This document shows positions 26,761-37,547 of a stretch of DNA of 64,000 bases, piece after piece. How positions within the stretch are numbered: the first letter of the stretch is position 1; each line of letters starts with the position of its first letter. Source of the DNA: Sycobia sp. Sy_11 (lineage: Eukaryota; Arthropoda; Insecta; Hymenoptera; Epichrysomallidae); assembly GCA_018907035.1 (NCBI GenBank), contig JACCIC010000038.1, positions 2,129,501 through 2,193,500 of the forward strand, in the 5' to 3' direction. Both the position numbers and the translations under genes were made by a program. The notes beneath the pieces are model-generated. The model made no database searches. It was not told the origin of the DNA and was given only the letters and a program-made list of their open reading frames with translations.

Positions 26761-27050
26761 AATTAATTATAAATTTAAAAAAGAATAATGTATTTCTACC
26801 TCTTTCATGTGAATAATTATTGTACAAGCCAACAGCTTATATTTGTAAAATATTGTATCAATACTTAAAAAATGTAACCTAAATATATAGTAACTCATTG
26901 AAATCAAAGTAATATTTATACAAAGTTTAAAATTGTATAAAACCGAACTACAAATTTTGTAAAATATTGTAACTATACAATGTACCTGCAAAATAATCTT
27001 TTTATTGAGAATCAAATTGCATTCAATAAAAATAAAAAATTTAAAAAAGT

Positions 27051-28450
27051 TTATGTAGGTACAAGTAGTTTGCTTGACAGAACGTAGAAAGTAATAGGAA
27101 AATAGTAGCTGACAGAAACAATAATATTACTTCATTTTTCAGCTGTAAGGAAAGATTCGTACAAAACGATAGGTGCTAAACGAGGTAATATTTTGCATTA
27201 AGTACCTTCATAACCATTGCTAGCAAACAGAAACAACTGCGTCGCTATAATATTCTCAAGCAATTATAAAAAATCAAGCCTATTTAAAAGCATGCAATGT
27301 CTAAATTTTCATACGTAAAAGAATTATACCGAAATATGAAATAATAGAACATGAAACTAGCTCTATTATTGATTATTGACGAATGAAAGAAGCTCAAATA
27401 GAGACAAGTACCCTCCAATTACTCGAAATTAACTTATACAATATGGCAAAGCTATATAAACACTATGAGCCCCTTCGAAGCTCTCACTTTCATTTGACGA
27501 AAGTTCTGTATTGTATATATAGACTTACAAAAATAATGGAAGATTCACATTCTGTTGCGTCGAAGGTGTGAAGAAACTAATGCTAATTTTCTTTTTCACA
27601 CCTGCGCGTTAGATTGGTTATTTACCTCTTTCATGACCCAAGCGACTGGACCTAAAGTTCTCCGTTCCTCCCGCACGCAAAGTAAACTATATCTGCAGCT
27701 TTCTCATGTGCACCGTCCGTAATTTATTATATAGGCGCAAAACATATCCCAATCTCCGTCTATTCTTCTTCCAACTTCAAATATGTTCAAATTAGATCGT
27801 TAACTAGCAGTCCATTATACTCCCGTATTTATCTCAGCTAAATTATATATATATTATGATTGCCCACAAGGAAAGTGTACTAATAAATAAATAAGCGTGT
27901 ACGTTCGTAATTGATTGGGAGATGCTACATTTCTACATGCTACATGTTGTATTTTTTAACTACCTTTTCTGTGATATTGCATAGAATATATATGCCCCCC
28001 GACATAATACCCTCCTCCCATCTGGCCTCTCATTCGCTATATATACCAACGGAAAGGGAAAAACTGTTCGATTACTGGCCAATGCCTTATTAGGCATTTC
28101 TCTACATATGCTAGCGAGCATTTCGCTACGCTATATGTATATATTAGAGAAATCTTTACTACTGAATGCATCGCTATAACGATATCAAACAAATGTTATA
28201 TATTTGTCATCAAAAATATATGAATATGTATCTGTGGAGTGAGATAGCGACATTATACACACAGCCACGCTTACACACGCACACGCATTTTTTCAAACAA
28301 AATTTTTCAAACAATAATTTCATTTGTTTAAGAATATAGATTTAATAATACGAAAGAACAAAAAATATTTATATACATATTCAGCATTGACAAAAATAAT
28401 AATTTTATCAAGAATTTTTGAGCATTAAAATAAAGGTAATATCAGCAGAG
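27051..28450. other. AT-rich DNA, nothing recognised
   Basis: No supported gene. A somewhat GC-richer section at 27600-27720 has no open frame of note. Short CA runs occur near 28259-28290. Confidence 0.5.
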
Positions 28451-28539
28451 AGGTGAAAACTCGGCGAAAAAGCATTATTTAAAATTACAAAAAAAGGAAA
28501 GAAAATTGAAATACAAAATGACCTGCTGAAAAATGTAGT

Positions 28540-28787
28540 ATGTTCCTACAAGTTATCAAGCAGTTCTCCATTCCAGGTCTGTTTAAGGGCGTGGTAAAAG
28601 TGCCGCCCTCCTCGCAGCGATATATAAGCTCTAGTAACATGCACCGGTGCGACACACATACACACACACTGCGGCCGTCCGAACTACCCAGCCCAGTAAT
28701 ATACTTTCACTCTATCACATGTACGCGCGCACGAGAACACCTCTAAAAAGGTCTAATCTGGTTACGCTGTGGGCGCGTACACATATG

Positions 28788-28790
<3 letters not shown>
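28540..28790. other. Short GC-rich segment before CT/TG repeats
   Basis: CpG-containing sequence with a TATA-like TATATAA at 28621. No coding evidence and no recognisable promoter architecture beyond that. Confidence 0.25.

Positions 28791-28844
<54 letters not shown>
28789..28844. repeat. (CT)n microsatellite
   Basis: About 55 bp of CT dinucleotide. The long open frame across this region is a Leu-Ser repeat artefact. Confidence 0.95.
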
Positions 28845-28848
<4 letters not shown>

Positions 28849-28945
28849 CTATGTCTTGTCCATGCCTTAGTTTCGCGATAAATGCATCCATAAAGTTGCG
28901 TAATCGAGATCGTGGTTTTAGAGTAGCAGGCATCTCCAGGTGTGT

Positions 28946-29099
<154 letters not shown>

Positions 29100-29339
29100 T
29101 TTTGTGTGTGTTTGTGTTTGTGTGTGTTTTAATTTAACTTAAACACATTTATATTATAAGCCTTTTGTGTGATAATCCGCACAAAAAATCTACTTATATA
29201 CCTGTGCGCAATGCAATGATCTCAGCCATAGGAAAAATGCAAACGGATGAGTGCAAAAAGTTCAATTTCCTTACGAAGGACATTACTATATATTTTATAC
29301 ATCTGCGAAAATGTATACATTGTTTTTTCATTACACGCA

Positions 29340-29341
<2 letters not shown>

Positions 29342-29375
<34 letters not shown>
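29342..29375. repeat. (TTA)n microsatellite
   Basis: About 11 TTA units. Confidence 0.95.
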
Positions 29376-30407
29376 GCGAGGGTTCTTTAAAATTTTGCTT
29401 TGTTTCAAATTGTTTTGTTAACTTTATGCAACGAGTATAAATCTTAGTTACATTTTTCGAGAATTCTCTATATATGCATATTACGAATGTAGAAGATAAT
29501 GTACTTTTAATCACCGGGTTCCTTGATAGTTTTGAAATATCAAATCTGGAAATTTATATACGAAGTAAATATTAAAGTTTTAGAATAAATTGAAAAATAT
29601 AGATTCTAACTTAAAAATCTGTCTGAAACTGATTCGGTTTTAATTTTTCGAAACCCAGAAAGAAAAATTCACCTCGGCTGATTTCCGCGGGACTATTAGA
29701 CTTTTATAACTCTGATATAGTATCATTATGTAATAAAATAATCTTTATTTAATTGCAATTCTTTTATTCAAATTCTGTTGGAATATGTGTATTTGGCTTC
29801 TATTAGTTACGGATAACGAAAATGCTAACAGTATATAATGTACATTATGTACAAACATTAACTTTATACACGTTCGGGACAATATAATCCGATAAGAAAA
29901 AAAACTAACTGCCAAGCAAAGGCAAAGTAAAATTAAAGCGAATACCCGAATTTTGAAAAGCAATTTCTAATTCACAGAGTTGAGAAATGGTTTCTGCTTG
30001 GGCAGAACATTGCAGCACGATTCACTTTCTTTTGAATTGCAATATCTACACTATTCAATATTTCTACTTGAATTTTTTGAGTATGCATTCACAACTTTTT
30101 GTTATTGTTATTGCTGCAATTTATTATATGAACCCATTGAAATTCTCAAAGCCACCATTTTGTTAAAGAAATTTATTAAATTTTTTCTATCAATAATAAA
30201 GAATATTGCAAATTTGTGTAAATAAGAAATACTTTGATGGAACTTCATTGAATTTTTTTTACTATTGAATTAGATTGGAATGTTGAAAATCACGTGAATA
30301 ATTCTCTAAATTTAGTTATTGAATTTGTATATTTCAAAAGAAATTAAAAAATTGTATATGGACATATTAAATGCATCACAAATAGTTTCAATTCTCAAAT
30401 ATTAATA
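29376..30407. other. AT-rich DNA, nothing recognised
   Basis: No gene supported. An 81-codon plus frame at 29980-30225 has AT-biased composition and no domain. Confidence 0.5.
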
Positions 30408-30410
30408 GTT

Positions 30411-31415
30411 ACACTGAAAAAAAAATTTCTAATATCAAGTCAATATTACTTGATTCAAGAAATTTATGCGATTCTTCTGTACCAAGTAAATATTTTCTTT
30501 AACCAAGTAATCACATAAACTTGAACCGATTAAATAGTTACTAAAATAAACCTTATATTTTCTAAACAGCAGAACACAAATATTGGGAATTAATTGAAAA
30601 TTTTCTTATTTTGAAAAAATATATCCTTAAACCAATAAATTCAAATTTAATGTCAGGAAAATAAATTCTTCGATTAATTAATTATCGCCTAGATTTTAGT
30701 GCACATTTTCTAGAAAATGGGTGGCTGAAATTGGAAAACAAATAAATATTTTCTTATCCAAAAAAAAGCTATTAGATTTTCTGAATTCGATGCATTACTT
30801 TTTTATTTTAATATAATAACCTTCTGATTCAAAATTTTGTTTTTTTAAATTAAAAACATATTTATTTATATATGTATTGCGTAACTCTATGCTATATATA
30901 CTGTATAAAAAACAATTAAATACTAATTTCTAGAAAATATCAGTTTGATTCTGTAAAGCGTTTTTTAGAGACTCAAAAGTATTGTGTTCAGGTATATGAT
31001 TACTAAATTTAAAAAACTCAGGTTTTTCATTTTAAGTTTGATCAGCTTGTTTTAAAGAAACGTTTTCTAAAAAAGGAAAAAGCTTATTTTCAGATTAGAT
31101 GAGCTATATTTAAGCAATTAAAACATTATAATTAAATAATATTTACTTGACTCAATTTTCCGTTTTTAAGAAAATCTATTCTCTTGATTTAAGAAAATTA
31201 TGTTTTACTTCTTAGACATTTTTTTCTAAATTTAAATTAATATTTACTGGAATTTAGTAAATTTCTATTTAAGTAATTCAAATTTCTCAGAAGAAACAAA
31301 TATTTTCTTAAAACCAGAAATATTTTCTTTATTTTAATATTTCAATACTTTGGATCAAGTAACTCAGTAAATAGTACATCGATTTATTTGAACCAAGAAA
31401 TTCTTTTTTTAGTGT
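30411..31415. mobile_element. Candidate non-autonomous DNA transposon with short TIRs, TSD GTT
   Basis: The left end reads ACACTGAAAAAAAAATTTCT. The right end, read on the other strand, is ACACTAAAAAAAGAATTTCT. These match at 18 of 20 positions. The trinucleotide GTT directly flanks both ends (30408-30410 and 31416-31418). The 1005-bp interior is AT-rich, has no open frame, and repeats variants of CAAGTAAATATTTTCTT and ACCAAGAAATTC. A CACTA/Chapaev-like group with 3-bp duplications would fit the ends, but the superfamily is a guess. Confidence 0.65.
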
Positions 31416-31418
31416 GTT

Positions 31419-31934
31419 GAGATCAAATTTTCATAGATAACATATACTGTTCGAACTAATTTTTCGTCATTTGGAAACTAATAAACCTCTTCCTGAATTA
31501 AATTACAAAACCCACAATTTGAGCTTCTGACATTGAAAAGCAAGTGATAAATTTTCATCTTTTCATAACAGCGTCAGCCTCCTTCAGCATTAGTAGTCGC
31601 ACCAGAGGTTCCACGAGTTCTCGGCAAAGTCGCTTTCGCAGCTCGTCGTATTTAATAGACGAGTCGTTTAATACTTCACGCTTTCGACGCACAACGCATC
31701 GAACCGCGGAGCACGAACGACGAGCGTGCGAATATATAGATAAGCACGAGATGCCTCGTTGTGGAACGTGGAAAACAACGATGGATATATGCACAATCGA
31801 AACAGAACGAACTTCGCCTCCAGAAGAGACAATAACTGCGTGTATGCTTCGTGAAATAGTCGACGCGATCCGGGCCGTTTTGTTCTCACAAGGGAAAATG
31901 CGTTTTCATTCGTGACTGATTCGACACACACACA
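31419..31934. other. GC-richer segment with an unassigned open frame
   Basis: A 123-codon plus frame spans 31544-31915, with overlapping minus-strand frames. It is Arg/Ser/Thr-rich, has no domain I recognise and no ATG context worth defending. It ends just before the mariner insertion at 31935. It may be an island like the others; coding status is unsupported. Confidence 0.25.
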
Positions 31935-33134
31935 TTAGGAGGTGAACTTAGTTTTTGACCTTCACGTTCAGATGGTGATATAAGTAATACGAAAAGTCAG
32001 ATTTGTTGTATCTAGTACTTTTAGTTTTGGGATTTACCGATAACATAAAGTTAATAGGCACCATCAGTTGTGTAAACATTAATTGTTTGATCAGTGAAAA
32101 ATGAATCGTGATAAATCATCTTTTCGATATGTCCTTTTGCACTATTTTTAATTGAAAAAAAGTGCAGCAGAAACTTCTCGATTGCATTAAAAATGTTAAG
32201 GCGAGCAAGCTCCATCGCTTACAATATGTAAAGAGTCGTTTCAGCGGTTTAGAAGTGAAGATGCTGATGTTAATGACAAAGAACGTTCTGAACAACCGAA
32301 AAAGTTTTCAGATAGTGAATTACAAGCGTTATTGGACGAAAATTGAGCTCAAAGGCAAAAAGAACTCACTAATAAGTTAGAGTCAATGACAGAGTAGTTG
32401 GCAAACGATTATAGGGTTTGGGAAAGATTCATAGAGAAGGAAAATGGATGCCACACGATTTGACAGAAAGGGCCATTATGAATCGATAACATCGCACTGT
32501 CTTTACTTTCCAGGCAAAAAAAAGTTTCCTGTAGCGTATTGTGACTGGTAATGAAAAATGGATCTAACTATGATAATCCTAAGCGAAAAAGTTATGGGTG
32601 GTCCCAGGTCAACTGCCCGTATCGATATCAAAACGGAACATCCACAGCTAAAAGATATTTCTGTGCATTTGGTGAATCGAACAGGGTGTACTGTGCTACG
32701 AGCTGCTAAAACCGAATGAAACCGTCACTGTCGAAGTATACAGACGCAAACTAAATGAGTTGCAACAGAAATTGATCGAACATAGATCAGCAATTGCGAG
32801 CAATGTTGTGAAAGCCGTCACTAACGCCTTATTGGAGCTCGAATAGGAAGTGTTTCTGCACCCAGCGTACTCGCCAGATATAGCGCATTCTGATTATACC
32901 TGCAGCACGACCTCGTTGATATGCACTTTCGACATGTTTAAGAAGTGCGAGAGTTTGTGGATGATTGGATCGCCTTGAAACCGCCATAATTCTTTCGTTA
33001 TGGTATCGACATATTGCTAAAAGAAAAAGAAGTAGAAAGTGATGAAAAATATTTTGATTAAGCTAAACGTGTATCCATTTTCCACCATAAATGTCCTTTT
33101 TCCGTTAAAAAAATTGGAAACTAAGTTCGCCTCC

Positions 33135-33137
<3 letters not shown>
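31935..33137 (+). mobile_element. Degenerate mariner element
   Basis: The element is 1203 bp. The left end TTAGGAGGTGAACTTAGTTT and the right end, read on the other strand, TTCGGAGGCGAACTTAGTTT match at 17 of 20 positions, a clear terminal inverted repeat. A TA follows the right end at 33138-33139, but it is also the first unit of a TA microsatellite. The left flank has CA instead of TA. The interior is a broken mariner transposase. Its TIR differs from that of the element at 37548, so they are separate mariner lineages. Confidence 0.9.
32101..33056 (+). pseudogene. Mariner transposase pseudogene
   Basis: The sequence starts with ATG at 32101 and shows mariner landmarks in shifting frames: KKSAAETSRL (about 32155), DVNDKERSEQPKKFSDSEL (about 32267), VTGNEKWI (about 32541), STAKRYFCAF (about 32643), YSPDIAHSDY (about 32870) and a final YFD before TAA near 33055. 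It carries many frameshifts and stops. The first catalytic aspartate is Asn (TGNEKW instead of TGDEKW). The segment that should hold the second one (the HDN motif) is absent, by a deletion near 32800-32820. The third aspartate is present. It is therefore catalytically dead as well as truncated. Confidence 0.88.

Positions 33138-33187
<50 letters not shown>
33138..33187. repeat. (TA)n microsatellite between mariner and Helitron
   Basis: About 50 bp of TA exactly fills the gap between the dead mariner's right end and the TATCA array of the next element. Confidence 0.95.
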
Positions 33188-33188
<1 letters not shown>

Positions 33189-33632
33189 TATCATATCATA
33201 TCATACTTCATATCATCATACTAATTTATAAAGACAAAGCGTGTTTTTGTTTGTACACGATAACCGAAAAAACTACTGAACCTATTGTTCTGAAATTTGA
33301 CATATAGATTCTATATTATCTGGAGAAGGACATAGGCTATGTTTTTTATTGAAAATCATTTTACTTTTAACAATAGTTTTAGTGGTTAGTTTCACCAGCG
33401 TCCACTAGATGGCGTCTTGAATCACGAACATCAACTCAATGCAGTCGGCTTAAAGTATTAATACCAGGACAGCTCAAACGAATGTTCATATTCAACTTTG
33501 GGATTCGTATCCTAAAGGAGGTGTGACGTTAGTCGGTATAACCCTTTTTGTTCTTCAGGTTAATCTGACACTACTCTCACACCTTATGGATATTGTTTGA
33601 TTTTTGTAAAATTTTATTTTCCCTTACGTGGG

Positions 33633-33702
<70 letters not shown>

Positions 33703-34052
33703 TCTCTTATAAAATGGTTCTGTATGCCAAATCATACTGAATATAATTTGTGACGACAAATTATATTTTTATTTTTATACATTCTATTAACTTTAGAATT
33801 GTGACAAGTGACTATGTTTTTTTTTAGTTCAAAGAAAAAAAATGATGGCAAAATAGGATTCTTTACCAACACCTCGAAATTATGTATATATAAATAAAAT
33901 ATATGTTCTATCACGTATTTAAAATATATTGCTTATTTAAAAAATATGCTATGCGCATACACCAACATTTTGCTTGAATTTCAGTTAACATCGCTACGAA
34001 AATATTTACGGTATTTAATTGAAAAAACGGAAAAATAAAAAATATATATATA
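33183..34052 (+). mobile_element. Helitron-like element, 5' arm only, plus orientation
   Basis: It opens with a short TATCA pentanucleotide array, then TCATACTAATTTATAAAG (33216). The next several hundred bases are the reverse complement of 35240-36010 and of 61910-62575, and collinear with 59865-61000. The arm includes a CT microsatellite at 33638-33700. It has no 3' terminus: at 34053 it meets the 3' end of the next, oppositely oriented copy. It has no Rep/helicase coding capacity. Confidence 0.65.
33638..33700. repeat. (CT)n microsatellite inside Helitron arm
   Basis: About 62 bp of CT. The same place in every other arm copy also carries a GA/CT run, so the repeat is a built-in part of the family. 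Confidence 0.95.
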
Positions 34053-34263
34053 CTAGCATTCCCCGTCTCAGCTTCGCCCGAGATAATAATTTAACCGATT
34101 TCATAAACAATTCAATAATATCTAAGTAAAAAGTACTTTTATATATACAAATCTATATATCTATAAATAATTGACCGTAATTTACCTATCGTCGCTTCTG
34201 TATAAAAAGCTCCTTCAATGTAGCGTCCATTTCAAAAAGTTCATATTTTGCCGACCATTTTAT

Positions 34264-34266
<3 letters not shown>

Positions 34267-34322
<56 letters not shown>
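34267..34322. repeat. (AT)n microsatellite inside Helitron
   Basis: About 56 bp of AT at a position also AT-rich in the copies at 36546-36626 and 45008-45062. The copy at 61261 has AC/GC instead. Confidence 0.95.
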
Positions 34323-34325
<3 letters not shown>

Positions 34326-34554
34326 TATTAAATATAGTTTGGATGAAGAAAATTGTACTTTCGAGTTCAAGCGATAGAACAAGATGCCAAAGTGTTTCGA
34401 GACGACGTTTTCGGAGAGTATCATGTTCTGACTATAGGAAATTTCTCGGAACGACTGCTGTAGAAAGTTTTGTGTTGGGGAGGTAGAATATAATGGAATA
34501 AGGTATCCCAGGACGACTCTTACGGGGAGTGTGCATGTTCGAATGATAGAATAT

Positions 34555-35225
34555 GAATCTCTTCATAGAAGCCATACTGACATACCTGGACATTGTTTTC
34601 CACCAACTATACACGATACTCCCCGTAGAAGTCGTTTAAATATACCTGGAAATCGCATTCTATCATCTGAATACGAAACTCTCCGTATAAATTGTCCCGA
34701 CATACCTGAACATCGGTTCCTATCAACTAAACACGATACTCAACATAGAAATCGTCCCGTCATACCTGGATATCGTCTTCTACCGTCCGAACAAGAAATT
34801 CCCCGTAGAAGTCGTTCCAAAACACCTGGAAATCGCATTCTATCATCCGAACACTAAACTCCCTCTAGAAGTTGTCCCGACATACTTAAACATCGTTTTC
34901 TACCAACTAAACACAATAGTCCCAGTAGAAGTCGGCCCGAGAACATCGCTTCCTAACGACTCAACACAATACTCCCCCTAGAAGTCGTTCGGAAAGACCT
35001 AGATATCGTATTTTACCGTCTCAACACGAATCTTCCTATAGAAGTTGATTTCCTCATACCTGGATCTCGTTTTCCATCAACTAAATACAATATTCCCCGT
35101 AGAAATCGCCGAGAGAGACCTGAAAATTGCATTCTATCATCCGAACACACAATTGCCTATAGAAATTGTGTTGAGGCAACGGGATATCGTAATCCACCGC
35201 CCGTACACGCCAATACAATATTTAT
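34555..35225. repeat. 60-bp minisatellite, about 11 units
   Basis: Successive 60-base units each contain variants of GTAGAAGTCGT, ACATACCTGGACATCG and TTCTACCA, and end in ACACGATACT-like sequence. The units differ by 15-30%, so the array is old. Because 60 is a multiple of three, one plus-strand frame (34531-34857) stays open with a 20-residue period. The same array occurs in every related copy here. Confidence 0.9.
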
Positions 35226-35520
35226 CAGTATCATATGTACATTATAATATACATATATTATATATATACTTTTTTATATTTCCGTTTTGTTCCATTAAAA
35301 ACTGTGAATATTTTAGTAGTGATGCCAACTGAAATTAAGAGAAAAATGTTGGTATGCGCATAGCATATTTTTTAAGCAGACGATGGATTTGCCTTTTTAT
35401 GCAGAAGTGATTTTATATCTTATTTATATATACATAGTTTCGAGATTGTTGGTAAAGAACTCTATTTTGCCATCATTTCTTTTGTTCGAACTAAAAAAAA
35501 ACATATAGAATCATTTTATA

Positions 35521-35534
35521 AGAGAAGGAGAAAC

Positions 35535-35622
<88 letters not shown>
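35521..35622. repeat. (GA)n microsatellite inside Helitron arm
   Basis: About 100 bp of GA, complementary in position to the CT run at 33638-33700 of the inverted arm. Confidence 0.95.
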
Positions 35623-35626
<4 letters not shown>

Positions 35627-36012
35627 TTTTCCCACGTAAAGGAAAATAAAATTTACAAAAATCAAAAGACATCTATAAGGTGTGAGAGTAGTGTCAGATT
35701 AACCCGAAGATCAAAAAAGGTGATACCAAATAACGTCACACCTTCTTTAGGATAGGAATCCCTAAGTTGGATATGAACAGTCACTTGAGCTGGCCTGGTA
35801 TTAATACTTTAAGCCAACTACATTGAGTTGATGTTGGTGATTCAAGACGCCACGTAGTGGCCGCTGGTGAAACTAACCACTAAAACTGTTAACTTAATTT
35901 ATTGTTAAAAGGAAAATGATTTTCAAAAAAAAATATAGCCTATGTCCTTCCCAATATAATATAGAATCTATATGTTCAATGTCAGAACAATCGGTTCAGT
36001 AGTTTTTTCGAA

Positions 36013-36561
36013 AATATTTAGTATTTTTAGAAAATACGATATCTAGGTCTTTCCGAGCGACTTCTAGGGGAAGTATTGTGTTTAGTCGTTAGGAAGCGAT
36101 GCTAGCTTTCCCGGGCCGACTTTTACTGAGACTATCGTGTTTAGTTGGTAGAAAACGATGTTTCGGTATGTCGGGACAACTACTAATGGGAGTTTCGTGT
36201 TCGGATGATAGAATGCGATTTCCAGGTATTTTGGAACGACTTCTACGGGTAGTGTCATGTATAGTTGGGCAACGATGTCCAGGTATGTCATTACGACTTC
36301 TATGAAGAGATCAGTATTCTATCATTCGAACACGCACACTCCTAGTAAGAGTCCTCCTGGGATAACTGGAAATTATATTCTACCTCCCCAACACAAAACT
36401 TTCTATAGCAGTCGTCCCGAGATATTTCCTATAGTTCGAACATGATGCTCTCTGTAAACGTCATCTCGAGGCACTTGCACATTTTTTTTCTACCGCTCGA
36501 ACTCGAAAGTACAATTTTCTCAATTGAAAGCGTATTTAATATGCATATATATATATATATA

Positions 36562-36629
<68 letters not shown>

Positions 36630-36835
36630 ATAAAATGGTCGGTAAAATATCAACTTTTTGAATTGGAGGCTACATTGAAACAGCTTTTTATACAGATGCG
36701 ACGATAGGTAAATTACGGTTAATCATTTATAGAAACATAGATTTTTATATATAGAGTACTTTTTACTTAGATATTATTGAATTATTTCTGAAATCGGTTA
36801 AATTATTATCTCGGGCGAAGCCGAGGCGGGGGATG

Positions 36836-36840
<5 letters not shown>
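36013..36840 (+). mobile_element. Helitron-like element, 5'-truncated, plus orientation
   Basis: It begins inside the 60-bp minisatellite (about 36035-36400, complementary to 34555-35225). It continues through the conserved block with its AT microsatellite (36546-36626) to the 3' hairpin CTCGGGCGAAGCCGAG (36811-36826), then GGGGGATG and CTCA (36837-36840). The terminal CTCA departs from CTRR. It joins directly to the truncated 5' arm of the previous copy. Confidence 0.6.

Positions 36841-36891
<51 letters not shown>
36840..36891. repeat. (AT)n microsatellite at Helitron 3' end
   Basis: About 50 bp of AT directly abuts the Helitron terminus. Helitrons insert into AT dinucleotides, so an AT array is a natural target. 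Confidence 0.9.
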
Positions 36892-36898
<7 letters not shown>

Positions 36899-37175
36899 CT
36901 AGGGCTTTCGTCGTCGTAGTCTGTATCTAAACGGGTCGCCGTTTTTTTTTATTCTGCATCAAGAGCGAGATTAATTGTATGCGACCTCGTTCCGCACACG
37001 TGTGCTAGTGCTTTTTTTTCTACATTATAATAACGCTCGCGCGGGAACATTCAAAGTAACATTTCCACTTCGCTATTAGTATTAAAGTGAATGAGAGGAA
37101 GAGAATCTTTCTACACGTGAATGAGCCATTAGAGATGATTGCAGCGTGCGCCCGAGCTCTTGTACTTTATTCTTT

Positions 37176-37216
<41 letters not shown>

Positions 37217-37545
37217 TTATGTTATTGAACGTCGCTTTATTTATGCTTCCAATTATCGGTGCTAATCAGCAACGGAGGTCTACGATGTGTTTGTAAACAA
37301 TATATATATATTGATAAATAAGGATAAAATGCATTAATTATAATTAATAAATAACACAATTGTGATCTAATAAAATTTACAATGATTTCTAATTATAAAT
37401 ATTGATCTTATCGGCATTCGGAAATTTTGGTTATTCAAATTGATTCAAAGGAGATCTTAAACTTATCCATTTGAGTTTAAAGATTTTTTTTCTATAGCAT
37501 TTGGATAAAAAATCTTGTCCAAAATATTCTGTTCTTGTTTTTTAT
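36892..37545. other. AT-rich flank of mariner with short GC-richer part
   Basis: A GC-richer segment at 36900-37050 contains no coding signal. An AT microsatellite lies at 37181-37213. Otherwise nothing is recognised. Confidence 0.5.
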
Positions 37546-37547
37546 TA

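Larger units (their letters stand above)
22480..27050 (+). mobile_element. Decayed non-LTR retrotransposon with RNase H
   Basis: A single plus-strand element carries an ORF1 remnant, then an ORF2 remnant with apurinic-type endonuclease, reverse transcriptase, RNase H and a C-terminal Cys-rich motif. The presence of RNase H after RT points to the I/LOA/R1-like side of insect LINEs rather than to RTE or L1, but the clade cannot be fixed by eye. It carries dozens of stops and frameshifts and is very AT-rich, showing long decay in place. The ends are approximate: no poly(A) or target duplication is clear, and the 3' limit is placed where A-rich sequence ends near 27050. Confidence 0.85.
34053..36012 (-). 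mobile_element. Helitron-like non-autonomous element, minus orientation
   Basis: Read on the minus strand, the 3' end is a hairpin (CTCGGGCGAAGCTGAG, one mismatch), then a short spacer and CTAG at 34056-34053, followed by T. This is the Helitron 3' signature of hairpin, CTRR and host T. Inside, in plus-strand order, are a conserved 470-bp block with an AT microsatellite (34267-34322), a 60-bp minisatellite (34555-35225), and a 5' arm with a GA tract (35521-35620). The 5' arm stops at about 36012, some 50 bases short of the usual terminus. No transposase is encoded. Confidence 0.65.

Noticed and set aside
31544..31915. 123-codon plus frame in a GC-richer segment, possible exon
   Set aside because: No domain, no convincing start, overlapping frames on the opposite strand. 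Kept only as an unassigned segment.
33183..33220. CRISPR-like short repeat array
   Set aside because: Pentanucleotide microsatellite without spacers, in a eukaryotic genome.
34053..36840. TIR (cut-and-paste) DNA transposon with 800-bp inverted repeats
   Set aside because: The inverted arms end in 5'-type termini without a target duplication, and the other ends carry a hairpin plus CTRR-like tetranucleotide, which fits Helitrons better. A foldback element is not fully excluded.
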